DNA of 64,000 nt from an uncultured Pelagibacteraceae bacterium (GTDB taxonomy: Bacteria; Pseudomonadota; Alphaproteobacteria; Pelagibacterales; Pelagibacteraceae). Positions 8,443-18,074 of the stretch are shown one piece after another. The stretch spans positions 1-64,000 of the forward strand of contig CACOLY010000005.1 in NCBI GenBank assembly GCA_902628195.1, in the 5' to 3' direction. The translations under genes and the position numbers were made by a program. The notes under the pieces are model-generated. The model saw only the letters and a list, made by a program, of their open reading frames with translations, made no database searches and was not told where the DNA came from. Within the stretch, counting starts at the first letter, position 1, and each line of letters begins with the position of its first letter.

Positions 8443-9663
8443 ATGAAAAAAAGATTAAAAAAATTAAATTTATCTAGAAGAAATTTCTTAACTGGAACTG
8501 CAACATTAGCAGGTATTGCTGCAACAGCTTCTGTTGTCCCAATTACAATCGCAAATGCAAATCATTCAGAAGGAAAAAAAGGTTTACCAGATTTTATAAA
8601 TTGGAAAAACAGAGATGCTCTAATAGTGCATTCTGACAAAGGCATCGAAACTCATAGAAGTGCCATTGGTGAAAGTTTAATCACTCCAAATCGAAATATT
8701 TATATTAGAAATAATATGCCCACTATGACTGACGAACAAATTGGAAATAGAATGGATTGGAAAGTTTCAATTGAAGGTGTCAAAAATCCAAAAACTTTTA
8801 CAATAGCACAGCTTCAAAAATTAGGTCATCAGACAATGGCTACAATTTTACAGTGTTCAGGAAATGGAAGAGGATTTTTTAAACATAAACCTAGAGGCTC
8901 GCAATGGAAAACAGGTGCAGCAGCATGTGTATTATGGACTGGTGTTCCAATGAAAACTGTTGTTGAAGCATGTGGAGGAATAAATAGTGATGCAGTTTAT
9001 ATGACATCTGCAGGTGTTGATCACGTACCAACTGGTTTAGATCCGAACAAAGCAATGATAGAAAGATCTGTTCCTAAAAAAGTTTTTAAAGATGCTATGC
9101 TTGCTTGGGAAATGAATGGTGTTCCAGTTCCAAATGCTCACGGTGGTCCATTAAGAATGGTAACACCTGGTTATTTTGGAATTAACAATGTAAAACATTT
9201 AGGAAAAGTTGCTTTTACTAGTAAAGAGTCTTCAGTTAAATATATGAAAAAAAGTTACAGAATTTCTCCAATTGGAAAAAAAGGATCACAATATCCATCA
9301 TGTTGGGAAATGCCTGTTAAATCATGGATTACACGTCCTACAGATGAAACCGGAACTGTCAAGGCAGGAAAAGTTCAAATAGTTGGTGTGGCTATGGGCG
9401 GTACTAAAAAAGTAAGAAGTGTTAAAGTATCAGTTGATGGAGGTAGTAGCTGGAAAAAAGCAAAATTTATAGGACCAAATTTAGGTAAATATGCTTGGAG
9501 ACAGTTTGTTTTAGAAACTACTTTATCAGCGGGAACCTATAATATTGCAAGTTTGGCTTCTAATGGTGGTAATGACAAACAACCAGAGTTGAGAATGGAA
9601 AATAGAAGAGGATATGCTCATAACGGTTGGAAAGATCATAGCGTAAATATTACAGTAGTATAA
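8443..9663 (+). CDS. sorA: Sulfite dehydrogenase catalytic subunit SorA (molybdopterin)
   Basis: Periplasmic molybdenum enzyme of the sulfite oxidase family that oxidises sulfite to sulfate. The 406-residue chain has a Tat signal (SRRNFLTGTATLAGIAATAS, residues 11-30), the Mo-ligand Cys C138 in TILQCSGNGRGFF, the NAHGGPLRMVTPGYFGIN loop and a C-terminal Mo-co dimerisation domain (from about residue 290, with GTVKAGKVQIVGVAMGG). A strong AGGAGGG ribosome site lies at 8431-8437. The cytochrome gene 27 bases downstream defines a SorAB-type, cytochrome-c-linked enzyme. SoxC is the nearest alternative, but no other sox genes are present. Confidence 0.9.
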   Translation: MKKRLKKLNLSRRNFLTGTATLAGIAATASVVPITIANANHSEGKKGLPDFINWKNRDALIVHSDKGIETHRSAIGESLITPNRNIYIRNNMPTMTDEQIGNRMDWKVSIEGVKNPKTFTIAQLQKLGHQTMATILQCSGNGRGFFKHKPRGSQWKTGAAACVLWTGVPMKTVVEACGGINSDAVYMTSAGVDHVPTGLDPNKAMIERSVPKKVFKDAMLAWEMNGVPVPNAHGGPLRMVTPGYFGINNVKHLGKVAFTSKESSVKYMKKSYRISPIGKKGSQYPSCWEMPVKSWITRPTDETGTVKAGKVQIVGVAMGGTKKVRSVKVSVDGGSSWKKAKFIGPNLGKYAWRQFVLETTLSAGTYNIASLASNGGNDKQPELRMENRRGYAHNGWKDHSVNITVV

Positions 9664-9690
9664 AACTATAAAAAGTTTTAAGATTAATTA

Positions 9691-10017
9691 ATGAAAATTT
9701 TAAAATTTTTATTAATCGTTTTTTTTATATCTATATCTAACTATAAAAATATTTTTGCTGATGAAGCTAAAATGAAAAAGGGATTAGAAATTTTTAATGA
9801 AACAGCTGCATGCGCTGCATGTCATATTTTAAAGGCAGCAGGTTCTGAGGGTAATATAGGACCGAATTTAGATACTGTAAGCATGACAATTGAGTCTGTT
9901 ACAGACATGGTTACTAATGGATTAGGAGTTATGCCGGCTTTTGGTGAAGGTGAAATTTTAACAAAAGAAGAAATAGAAATAGTATCCTATTATGTTGTTA
10001 ATGTAGCGGGAAAATAA
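9691..10017 (+). CDS. sorB: SorB-like c-type cytochrome subunit
   Basis: A 108-residue monoheme cytochrome c with a Sec signal (residues 1-24, ending IFADEA) and one heme site CAACH near residue 36. A later GVMPAFGEGEILTKEEIEIV segment supplies the axial Met. It lies 27 bases after sorA on the same strand and is expected to accept electrons from the molybdenum centre and pass them to the respiratory chain. Size and context match SorB; a stand-alone cytochrome is less likely. Confidence 0.85.
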   Translation: MKILKFLLIVFFISISNYKNIFADEAKMKKGLEIFNETAACAACHILKAAGSEGNIGPNLDTVSMTIESVTDMVTNGLGVMPAFGEGEILTKEEIEIVSYYVVNVAGK

Positions 10018-10025
10018 TAATTAAT

Positions 10026-10054
10026 TTAACTTCCAGCCCGCCACTGGAAGTTAA
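10026..10054. terminator. Probable bidirectional terminator hairpin between sorB and the GYD gene
   Basis: TTAACTTCCAG (10026-10036) pairs perfectly with CTGGAAGTTAA (10044-10054) around a 7-base loop. The two flanking genes converge here with only 43 bases between them, so one hairpin could serve both. Neither side has a long uninterrupted T run, only mixed A/T, so efficiency is uncertain. Confidence 0.65.
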
Positions 10055-10060
10055 TAAAAA

Positions 10061-10378
10061 TTATTGTCCTGGAGCTTTATATCCAATTTTACTTGCTTTT
10101 GCAGTTGCTTTACCAAAGTCGATAGCTTCTAACATCGTTAAATTATCAACTGCACCAGAAGCCTCTACAACTAATTTAATTGCAGCAAAATCATCAAAGC
10201 TTGGCACGTCTGTAACTACAATAAAATCATAAGAACCTCTTACAATATCCATGCTATGCATTTTTCCACCCATGGCCTCAGTAAGTTGTTTTACAACAGC
10301 TTTTCTGTCACTTGCTGGATCTTTAAGAAATCCTTGAAAAGCTTTTGCAGTATAATTTCCCATTATGTATGCTTTCAT
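10061..10378 (-). CDS. GYD domain protein
   Basis: A 105-residue dimeric alpha/beta-barrel-type protein of the GYD family, named for conserved glycine, tyrosine and aspartate residues. Visible landmarks are YTAKAFQGFLKDPASDRK near residue 9-26 and GSYDFIVVTDVPSFDDFAA near residues 48-66. Function is unknown; related small folds bind hydrophobic or redox-active small molecules. A good ribosome site (AAGGAGAAGT) precedes the ATG. It is expressed alone, with the sorAB hairpin on one side and a divergent dehydrogenase on the other. Confidence 0.82.
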   Translation of the reverse strand: MKAYIMGNYTAKAFQGFLKDPASDRKAVVKQLTEAMGGKMHSMDIVRGSYDFIVVTDVPSFDDFAAIKLVVEASGAVDNLTMLEAIDFGKATAKASKIGYKAPGQ

Positions 10379-10482
10379 ATTTACTTCTCCTTTTTATAAT
10401 CTCATTCTACTAACTAAATAAAAATGTTGATATGTTTTATTTGCATGCTAGACACAACCTCAAGTAATGCTAAATTAACATT

Positions 10483-11925
10483 ATGTACGAGAAATTTGGA
10501 CAATTTATCGATGGTAAATGGCAACAATCCTCTGACAAAGGAACTTATGAAGTTATTAATCCTGCAAATGAGGAAATTTTAGGCCACGCTTCAAAGGCAA
10601 CATCTAAAGATGTAGAGGTAGCATTACAATCTGCAGCAAAAGGACTTGAAGTTTGGAAGAGAACTGCTCCTTGGCAAAGGTCATATATCATAAGAAGAAT
10701 TGCAGACAAGATGAGAGAAAAACAAGATGTTTTAGCAAAATGGATGACACTTGAAGTTGGTAAACCTTTAGCTGAAGCTAAGGGCGAAATAGGTGGAGCT
10801 GCAGATATTTTTGAATGGAATGCTGAGGAGACAAAAAGAATTTATGGTCAGACTGTAGAAAGTAGATTTGAAGATACTAGAGTGCATGTTTATTATCAGC
10901 CTGTAGGTGTTGTAGCAGCGTTAACACCATGGAATTTCCCAGCTGTTTTATCAGCTAGAAAAATTTCAACTGCTTTAGCAGCTGGTTGCTCTGTTATAAT
11001 TAAACCAGATGTAATCACACCAGGCATAGTTATGGAAATGGTAGATATTTGTAGGGAATGTGGAGTACCTCCAGGTGTAGTTAATCTTTTATCAGGTGAT
11101 CCACCCAGTATAGCTCAACAATTAATTGCTTCAGATATAATAAAGAAAATTTCAATTACAGGATCTTCAAGAGTTGGAAAGCTTATATTAAAACAAGCTG
11201 CTGATAAAGTTCAAAGAGTTACGATGGAACTTAGCGGTCATTCACCTTTTATTGTATTTGATGATGCGGATATTAAAAAAGCAGCAGATATGGCAATCTC
11301 AGCAAAGTTCAGAAACAATGGACAAGTATGTATATCTCCAAATAGATTTTATATTCATGAAAGTAAAAAAGATGAGTTTGTAAATTTATTCGTAGACAAA
11401 ACAAAAAAATTGAAAATCGGTGATGGTATGGATCCAAATACACAATTAGGTCCATTAACAACAAAGAAAAGATTAAATGAAATTGAAGAGTTAGTTGAAA
11501 AAACCAAGCGAGAGGGTGCTAAAGTTTTGTTAGGGGGAAAAAGACCAGCTGGATTTAACAAAGGGTTTTTTTACGAACCAACAATATTTGATGATGTAAA
11601 AGATGATTATACAATTATGAAACAAGAACCTTTTGGACCATTGGTACCAATGCTCTCATTTAAATCATTCGATGAAGTCATTGAAAGAGCAAATAATCAT
11701 GAACTTGGTTTATGTAGTTATGTTTGTACCAATTCAATGGAAAAAGCACATCTAGCTTCTGAAAGATTAGAAACAGGAACTGTAGGAGTAAACACAGGTA
11801 TGATTGCAGTTGCAGAAGCACCTTTTGGGGGAATAAAACAAAGTGGATATGGAAGAGAGGGTGGCTCTGAAGCTATAAAAGATTATTTAAATGTGAAATA
11901 CACCCATATGGGATTGAAAGGATAG
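10483..11925 (+). CDS. NAD(P)-dependent aldehyde dehydrogenase, succinate-semialdehyde-dehydrogenase-like
   Basis: A full-length 480-residue aldehyde dehydrogenase. It has TPWNFPAVLSARKISTALAA for cofactor binding, ITGSSRVGK, MELSGHSPFIVFDDAD with the catalytic Glu, and the catalytic Cys in NNGQVCISPNRF. Residue patterns such as AEAPFGGIKQSGYGREGG near the C-terminus fit the GabD-like group. Four bases separate it from the FAH-family gene, so the pair likely degrades one carbon compound, with the FAH enzyme cleaving or hydrating an acid and this enzyme oxidising an aldehyde. The specific substrate is uncertain; succinate semialdehyde, glycolaldehyde and lactaldehyde are candidates. Confidence 0.88.
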   Translation: MYEKFGQFIDGKWQQSSDKGTYEVINPANEEILGHASKATSKDVEVALQSAAKGLEVWKRTAPWQRSYIIRRIADKMREKQDVLAKWMTLEVGKPLAEAKGEIGGAADIFEWNAEETKRIYGQTVESRFEDTRVHVYYQPVGVVAALTPWNFPAVLSARKISTALAAGCSVIIKPDVITPGIVMEMVDICRECGVPPGVVNLLSGDPPSIAQQLIASDIIKKISITGSSRVGKLILKQAADKVQRVTMELSGHSPFIVFDDADIKKAADMAISAKFRNNGQVCISPNRFYIHESKKDEFVNLFVDKTKKLKIGDGMDPNTQLGPLTTKKRLNEIEELVEKTKREGAKVLLGGKRPAGFNKGFFYEPTIFDDVKDDYTIMKQEPFGPLVPMLSFKSFDEVIERANNHELGLCSYVCTNSMEKAHLASERLETGTVGVNTGMIAVAEAPFGGIKQSGYGREGGSEAIKDYLNVKYTHMGLKG

Positions 11926-11929
11926 TAAA

Positions 11930-12778
11930 ATGAAATTATTGAGAATAGGTGAAATAGGATCAGAGAAACCTGCATTAATAGATAATCAAAATAAATACAG
12001 AGATTTATCATCAATTATAAAAGATCTAAATCCTGATACTTTAAATTTTGAAACACTAGATAAGATAAAAAATATAGATGCATCTAAACTTTCAGAATTA
12101 AATTCAAACTTAAGAATTGGTGCATGTGTATCGGCACCATCAAAATTTATTGGAATTGGTTTAAATTTTAAAGATCATGCAGAAGAACAAAATTTACCAA
12201 TTCCAAAAGAACCAATTATTTTTTCAAAATTTACTAGCTGCATTACAGGACCTAATGATCCAATTATTGTACCAAAAGGATCTACACATACTGATTGGGA
12301 AGTAGAATTAGGATTTGTAATTGGAAAAAAAGCTGTCAACGTAAGTATTGAACAAGCTTTAGATCATGTATTAGGTTTTTTCTTAGTAAATGATGTTAGT
12401 GAAAGAAATTATCAAAAAAATAAGGGATTAACTTGGGATAAAGGAAAAGGATTTGATACTTTTGGACCAATTGGCCCTTACATTGTTACTAAAGATGAAC
12501 TTCCAGATTTTCAAAAATTAAATATGTTTTTGGATGTTAATGGAAAAAGAATGCAAACAGGAAATACTGAAAAAATGATATTTGATGTAAAAACTTTAGT
12601 ATCTTACATGAGCTCATGTATGAGTTTGCATCCAGGTGATATTTGTTGTACTGGAACGCCTCCTGGAGTCGGGGAAAATATGAAACCTCCATATTTTTTA
12701 AAAGGTGGAGAAGAGGTTGTCTTAGGAATTGACAAACTGGGTCAACAAAAACATCAAGTTGTTCCTTATAATGAATAA
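11930..12778 (+). CDS. Fumarylacetoacetate hydrolase (FAH) family protein
   Basis: A 282-residue FAH-family enzyme, a group of divalent-metal hydrolases and lyases that cut beta-diketo acids. The N-terminal segment MKLLRIGEIGSEKPALID is typical of a subgroup annotated as ureidoglycolate lyase or 2,4-diketo-3-deoxy-L-fuconate hydrolase. Metal and active-site motifs include GIGLNFKDHAEEQ, the Glu-x-Glu in DWEVELGFVIG, NDVSERNYQ and GDICCTGTPPGVG. It is coupled to the upstream dehydrogenase and overlaps ppc by one base. The precise substrate cannot be decided from sequence alone. Confidence 0.86.
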   Translation: MKLLRIGEIGSEKPALIDNQNKYRDLSSIIKDLNPDTLNFETLDKIKNIDASKLSELNSNLRIGACVSAPSKFIGIGLNFKDHAEEQNLPIPKEPIIFSKFTSCITGPNDPIIVPKGSTHTDWEVELGFVIGKKAVNVSIEQALDHVLGFFLVNDVSERNYQKNKGLTWDKGKGFDTFGPIGPYIVTKDELPDFQKLNMFLDVNGKRMQTGNTEKMIFDVKTLVSYMSSCMSLHPGDICCTGTPPGVGENMKPPYFLKGGEEVVLGIDKLGQQKHQVVPYNE

Positions 12779-15465
12779 TGCAAAAAAGAGATTTATATTA
12801 CGAGAGAATACCTACTAAACTTCTCAGAGATGATGTTAGATATATAGGAAATGTATTAGGAAAAGTTATCAAAGATCAAGAAGGTCAAAATTTTTTTAAA
12901 TTAGTTGAAAAAGTAAGAAAACTATCTAAAGCTAATAAAAAAAGTTTAAAAACCCATCAAACAAATAAAAAAGTAATAAAAGCTATTAAAAATCTAAGTC
13001 CGAAAAATACATTTAAATTAACAAGAGCATTCACTCATTTTATGAATTTTATAAATTTAGCTGAGTTAATAGATGCATCAAGAAGTTTAAATGAATATGA
13101 AAATAATAAGAAAAAAATTGCAAATAACAATTTGTTTATCGAAGAGATTTTTGAAAACCTGTTCAAAAAAAAAAATATTTCAAAAAATAAAATTTATGAT
13201 ACAGCAAAAAATCTAAACATTGGTATTGTTTTAACAGCTCATCCAACTGAGGTGAAAAGAAGAACATTAATTCAGAAATACCACACAATAATAGAAATTC
13301 TTGAACAACGAAACCTATTCAAAAATTTTCCAGCAAAATTAAAAATGATAAACAAAAAATTATTTGATGAACTTACAATAATTTGGAATACAGATGACCT
13401 AAAAAGGGTTAAACCATCACCATATGATGAAGCTAGATGGGGACTAGCAATTATAGAAGATAGTCTTTGGGATACAGTGCCCAAAGTTTATAGGAGACTA
13501 AATTCTATTTTTGCTCAAAATATGAAAAAAAATCTTCCAAAAAACTTTAATCCAATTGAATTTGGATCATGGATGGGTGGTGATAGAGATGGAAATCCTA
13601 ATGTAACTGCAGATGTAACTAGAAAAGTAATTTTACTATCAAGATGGGAAGCAGCTAAATTATATGAAAAAGCTTTAACTAAAATTATTAGATCCTACTC
13701 AATGGAAAAGTGTTCAAAAAAAATTCAAAATAAAGTTGGTAAATCTTTTGAACCATATAGAGTTTTTTTGAGACCTTTAAGAGATAAAATGAGAGTGACA
13801 CATAGATCAATTGAACAGCACTTAGTAAATAAAAAATCCTTAGATCAAAAGAAATTACTTCATTCAAGAGAAGAAATACTAAAACCACTAAGAATTGTAA
13901 GAGAATCTTTAGAACAGAATCAAAATGAAAATATAGCCAGTGGTGAGTTGTTAGATTTAATGAGAAGAGCAAAATGTTTTGGTATAAATCTTGCAAGACT
14001 GGATATTAGGCAAGAGTCATCAAGACACAGTCAATTAGTATTTGAATTTATAAAAAAAAGATACAAAAAAAATTATTACAAGATGAGTGAAAAAGAAAAG
14101 ATTCAATTTTTCAAATTTCAATTAAAATCTAAAAAAAAACAAATCAATAATTTCAAATTTAAGAATAAAGAAAATAAAGAAGTTTGGTCAACTTTTAAAA
14201 TTTTAGCAAATGAGCCCCCTGAATGCTTAGGAGCTTACGTTATCTCTATGACAACATCAGCATCAGATATTTTATCTGTATCTTTTTTACAAAAAGAAGC
14301 AAACATTAGAAACAAATTAAGAGTAGTTCCGTTATTCGAAACATTAGAAGATTTAATTAATGCCAAGGAAATAATGAAAAATTTATTTACACAAAATTGG
14401 TATAGAAAATTAATTCAAAATAAACAAGAAGTTATGATTGGATATTCTGACTCAAGTAAAGATGCTGGCAAAATTTGTGCAAGTTGGCACCAATATAAAG
14501 CTCAGGAAGATATAATTAAATTAGGCAAGAAACATAATATCAAAATAACATTTTTTCATGGTAGAGGCGGATCTGCTGGTCGAGGTGGTGGACCCATCCA
14601 AGCAACACTGAGATCTCAGCCTCCACATTCGGTAAATGGAAAGATAAGAATTACTGACCAAGGAGAAGTAATTCAGCAAAAATATGGATACGAACCAATG
14701 GCTAAATATAATTTATGTAGTTACATAGGTGCTGTTACTGAGGCAACATTAAACCCACCAGCTCATCCAAAAAAAAATTGGAGATCATTAATCGAAAAAA
14801 TGTCAGATATATCTAAAAGTTCATATAGAAAAAATATTAATCAAAACTCTGATTTTATAAAATATTTTGAAACTGTTACTCCACACAAGGCGCTAGGAAA
14901 ACTCTCAATTGGATCAAGACCTTCCAAAAGAAAAAATGTTGATAATATAAAAAGTTTAAGAGCAATTCCTTGGGTTTTTGCATGGACACAGATTAGATTA
15001 ATGTTACCAGCTTGGTTAGGAAGTGCTGAAGCACTTAGATATGCTTACATTAAAGAATTTAGAAAAACTTTATATGATATGGAAAGAAAATGGCCCTTCT
15101 TTAATTCTATGCTTGATATGTTAGATATGGTTATATCAAAAGCAGATCCAGAAATATCTAAAATTTATGAAGAATATCTTGCAGATGAGAGTTTAAAAAG
15201 AGTTGGTAAAAAATTGAGATTTCAATTTGATGTTATTAAAAATTTAAATAAGAAAATTACACCTAAAGAAATAATGAACTCAAGAAAACAATTCAGAAAA
15301 TCAGTAATTGTAAGAAATATATATTCAGAAGTTTTAAATATCATTCAGCCTATAGTTATTAAAAAATTAAAAAGTAATTTAAATTCTCAAAATAAAAAAT
15401 ATTTAAATGATGCTTTATTAACTTCAATTGCAGGCATATCTGCTGCGATGAAAAATACTGGTTAA
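12778..15465 (+). CDS. ppc: Phosphoenolpyruvate carboxylase
   Basis: Carboxylates PEP with bicarbonate to oxaloacetate, the main anaplerotic reaction. The 895-residue length is typical. Diagnostic sites are TAHPTEVKRRT with the catalytic His, GSWMGGDRDGNPNVT, GYSDSSKDAGK, FFHGRGGSAGRGGGP and the C-terminal AGISAAMKNTG. The start overlaps the FAH stop as TAATG. The subsequent ccdA-like gene begins one base after the stop, so this belongs to a long compact operon. The chain is rich in Lys/Asn from AT-rich codons. Confidence 0.97.
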   Translation: MQKRDLYYERIPTKLLRDDVRYIGNVLGKVIKDQEGQNFFKLVEKVRKLSKANKKSLKTHQTNKKVIKAIKNLSPKNTFKLTRAFTHFMNFINLAELIDASRSLNEYENNKKKIANNNLFIEEIFENLFKKKNISKNKIYDTAKNLNIGIVLTAHPTEVKRRTLIQKYHTIIEILEQRNLFKNFPAKLKMINKKLFDELTIIWNTDDLKRVKPSPYDEARWGLAIIEDSLWDTVPKVYRRLNSIFAQNMKKNLPKNFNPIEFGSWMGGDRDGNPNVTADVTRKVILLSRWEAAKLYEKALTKIIRSYSMEKCSKKIQNKVGKSFEPYRVFLRPLRDKMRVTHRSIEQHLVNKKSLDQKKLLHSREEILKPLRIVRESLEQNQNENIASGELLDLMRRAKCFGINLARLDIRQESSRHSQLVFEFIKKRYKKNYYKMSEKEKIQFFKFQLKSKKKQINNFKFKNKENKEVWSTFKILANEPPECLGAYVISMTTSASDILSVSFLQKEANIRNKLRVVPLFETLEDLINAKEIMKNLFTQNWYRKLIQNKQEVMIGYSDSSKDAGKICASWHQYKAQEDIIKLGKKHNIKITFFHGRGGSAGRGGGPIQATLRSQPPHSVNGKIRITDQGEVIQQKYGYEPMAKYNLCSYIGAVTEATLNPPAHPKKNWRSLIEKMSDISKSSYRKNINQNSDFIKYFETVTPHKALGKLSIGSRPSKRKNVDNIKSLRAIPWVFAWTQIRLMLPAWLGSAEALRYAYIKEFRKTLYDMERKWPFFNSMLDMLDMVISKADPEISKIYEEYLADESLKRVGKKLRFQFDVIKNLNKKITPKEIMNSRKQFRKSVIVRNIYSEVLNIIQPIVIKKLKSNLNSQNKKYLNDALLTSIAGISAAMKNTG

Positions 15466-15466
15466 G

Positions 15467-16174
15467 ATGATAGAATTAGTTATAGCTTTTGGTGCAGGAT
15501 TGATAAGTTTTTTGTCTCCTTGTGTTTTACCATTAATACCTGGTTATATTTCTTATATTTCAGGTAGTTCAATTAATGAATTGTTAGAAAAAAAAAATGT
15601 TAACTTAATACCAATAATTTTGTTTACTGTTGGTTTTTCTATAGTTTTTATTGTTTTTGGTGCGGCGTCCACATTTATTGGTCAAATTCTTTTAAAAAAT
15701 TCATATGAACTACGAGTAGCCGCAGGTTTAATTATTATTGTTTTATCTCTTCATATTTTGGGTGTTATAAATCTTAAATTTTTAAATTATGAAAAAAGAA
15801 TTCAAACAAATTTTAGTAAAAATTTATTTAGCCCGATTTTGATCGGTATGGCTTTTGCGTTTGGATGGACCCCTTGCATCGGTCCTATTCTTGGGTCAAT
15901 TTTAGTGTTAGCAGCTACAGAAGAGAATTTGACAAGAGGTATATTGTTATTATTTTTTTACTCTGCTGGTTTAGCTATACCTTTTATTCTTTCAGGATAT
16001 TTAATTCAAAAATTTTTGATATTCTCAAAAAATTTTAAGAAAAATGTAAATCGAGTATCAAAAATAGGTGGAGTTATTTTGTTAATCACTGGTATTTTAA
16101 TAATTACAAATCATTTACAAGCTTTAGGATATTATTTACTTGATGTATTACCTTTTTTACAAAACTTTGGTTAA
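15467..16174 (+). CDS. CcdA-like cytochrome c biogenesis / thiol-disulfide transmembrane protein
   Basis: A 235-residue integral membrane protein with about six helices, of the CcdA/DsbD-beta family that moves reducing equivalents from cytoplasmic thioredoxin across the membrane for cytochrome c maturation. The two conserved Cys-Pro motifs are FLSPCVLPLIPGYISYISG near residues 14-32 and FGWTPCIGPILGS in the middle, supplying the redox Cys pair. It follows ppc directly. It could service the c-type cytochromes of this organism, such as SorB. Confidence 0.9.
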   Translation: MIELVIAFGAGLISFLSPCVLPLIPGYISYISGSSINELLEKKNVNLIPIILFTVGFSIVFIVFGAASTFIGQILLKNSYELRVAAGLIIIVLSLHILGVINLKFLNYEKRIQTNFSKNLFSPILIGMAFAFGWTPCIGPILGSILVLAATEENLTRGILLLFFYSAGLAIPFILSGYLIQKFLIFSKNFKKNVNRVSKIGGVILLITGILIITNHLQALGYYLLDVLPFLQNFG

Positions 16175-16181
16175 TTAATTT

Positions 16182-16763
16182 ATGAAAATTTATCAAATAG
16201 ATTCAAGTGCAAGAAAAGACGGCTCAACCTCTCGTGCTTTAGCTAAAAAATTACTAAATAAAATAAAAGAACCAAATGATGAAGTTATATACAGAGATCT
16301 AAATGATGAAATGGTTTTTGTAACTGGATTAACAGAGTCTGGAATGAATATTGCTGAAAAAGATCAAAATGAAAATCATAAAAAAATGTTTGAGCTTTCA
16401 AATCAATTAGTGGAAGAGCTTAAAGTGAGTGACATAATTATAATTTCCGCACCAATTTATAATTATGGACCACCTGCAACTTTAAAAGCATGGTCAGATC
16501 TTGTAGCTAGAGTTGGTGAAACATTTAAATTTAAACCTAATGGAAGACGAGAGGGACTATTAAAAAATAAAAAAGCTTATTTAGTAATTACTTCCGGAGG
16601 GACTAAACTAAATAGTAAAGAGGATTTTTTAACACCTTGGTTAAGGTTTATATTAAATTTTTTTGGTATTGAGGAAGTACAAGTTATTAGTGCTGATCAG
16701 ATGGCGTTAGATTATGATAAATCTATTAAAGAAGCAGAAAAACAAATAGAAAATATTAAATAA
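16182..16763 (+). CDS. FMN-dependent NADH azoreductase/quinone reductase (AzoR-like)
   Basis: A 193-residue flavodoxin-fold oxidoreductase. The N-terminal phosphate-binding segment IDSSARKDGSTSRALA, the SAPIYNYGPPATLKAWSD loop (FMN binding) and VGETFKFKPNGRREGLL match the AzoR family. It would reduce quinones or azo compounds with NAD(P)H through FMN. It is the last gene of the plus-strand run that starts at 10483 and ends directly against the convergent membrane-protein gene, with no bases between the stop codons. Confidence 0.87.
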   Translation: MKIYQIDSSARKDGSTSRALAKKLLNKIKEPNDEVIYRDLNDEMVFVTGLTESGMNIAEKDQNENHKKMFELSNQLVEELKVSDIIIISAPIYNYGPPATLKAWSDLVARVGETFKFKPNGRREGLLKNKKAYLVITSGGTKLNSKEDFLTPWLRFILNFFGIEEVQVISADQMALDYDKSIKEAEKQIENIK

Positions 16764-18074
16764 TTATTTTTTTTGAAAAATCTTTAAATCTTTTAATAAC
16801 AAAAAAGAAAATATTAGATAAAGTCCAGATGTTTGAAACATTAATCTATCTAATGTTACACTTATATACCACTCATATTCGCTAAAACCTAAAAAAACAA
16901 CAAATATAAAAGTTAAATTTAAAATTAAACAACTGCTTACATACATAAATAATTTTTCATACTTCTTGATAAAAATTAAATAAACTAATAAAGAAAATAA
17001 AGTTAATAACCATAGTGGATATTTTATAAAAGAAATCATTACACCCTCAGAAATTTTTAAAATTTTGATAAATAAAATTTCAGGATTATTTAAAAGATTG
17101 AATAGTTCTATAAAATTATTATGCGGAAATCCATGAATTCCAATTAGATACTTTTGCAATATAATTTGTAGAATTAAAAGAAAAGCCATGAATAGAAAAA
17201 AATAAATTTTAGTTAAAAATTTTATATTAATGAAATAAATTAATAAGAATCCAAAAATTATAAAATAAACAACTCCCTCATCTTTAAACCAGCAATTGAT
17301 ATATAATATTAAAAGAATTAATGAAATAAGATTAAAGTTTTTAGGATTGTTAAAATCAATCAATAAAACATATCTGATTGCTACAATGATGGTAGTAAAA
17401 ATTAAATATTCTTGATACCCTCCAAACAAATAAGGTTCAAAAGAAATTAAGATTAAAAATAAAATTATTAATATTTTAAGTTTTTTGTTATTTAAACTTA
17501 AATTATTGATTATCAAAAAAATTGATAGAATGTAAAAATATGGCTGAAAGTATCTTCCAAAATATTCCAAATTAAGAATTGAATTCTTCCAAAAAAAAGC
17601 CCAAATATATGATCCTAAATGAGGATATTCTGGATGCGAAGGTACTTCCTTAACAGCTTGAATATCATAACCATTATAAAAAATTAGTACTTTTTCTAGC
17701 CACATATGTCCATCAGACTCAAGTCTTAGATTTTGAGCAAGATAAGAAAAAATTGACAATACAATTAATAAAAATAAAAAAGAAAATATAATATTTTCGT
17801 CATCAAATTTTTTACGTAATTTTTTATAGTTAAATAAAATAAAGACTACGGCTAAAACAAAATAAATTTTGAAAAAGAAAATTAAATTAATACCGGTAAA
17901 AGAAAGTAAGAGACTTAGGTAAAGAAAGAAAATAATATTAATTGTATGAGCATCGATGATATTAAATGTTTTTTTTGATCCTATAGAATTGTTTAAAATC
18001 TTTGGTGTAAATGGAAAAGAAAAAATAGTTAGAAATATGATTAATTGACAGAGAATTGAAAATATTTCAATCAT
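16764..18074 (-). CDS. Polytopic membrane protein of unknown function, GT-C-like
   Basis: A 436-residue protein dominated by about twelve hydrophobic helices, with long Leu/Ile/Phe/Lys/Asn runs. One non-membrane stretch of interest is LRLESDGHMWLEKVLIFYNG and HPEYPHLGSYIWAFFWKN around residues 115-170; an Asp/Glu-containing first loop with His residues is a feature of GT-C lipid-linked sugar transferases. I do not recognise a named family. It overlaps the upstream 141-residue membrane-anchored protein by 8 bases. A role in polysaccharide or lipid glycosylation is an inference only. Confidence 0.6.
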   Translation of the reverse strand: MIEIFSILCQLIIFLTIFSFPFTPKILNNSIGSKKTFNIIDAHTINIIFFLYLSLLLSFTGINLIFFFKIYFVLAVVFILFNYKKLRKKFDDENIIFSFLFLLIVLSIFSYLAQNLRLESDGHMWLEKVLIFYNGYDIQAVKEVPSHPEYPHLGSYIWAFFWKNSILNLEYFGRYFQPYFYILSIFLIINNLSLNNKKLKILIILFLILISFEPYLFGGYQEYLIFTTIIVAIRYVLLIDFNNPKNFNLISLILLILYINCWFKDEGVVYFIIFGFLLIYFINIKFLTKIYFFLFMAFLLILQIILQKYLIGIHGFPHNNFIELFNLLNNPEILFIKILKISEGVMISFIKYPLWLLTLFSLLVYLIFIKKYEKLFMYVSSCLILNLTFIFVVFLGFSEYEWYISVTLDRLMFQTSGLYLIFSFLLLKDLKIFQKK

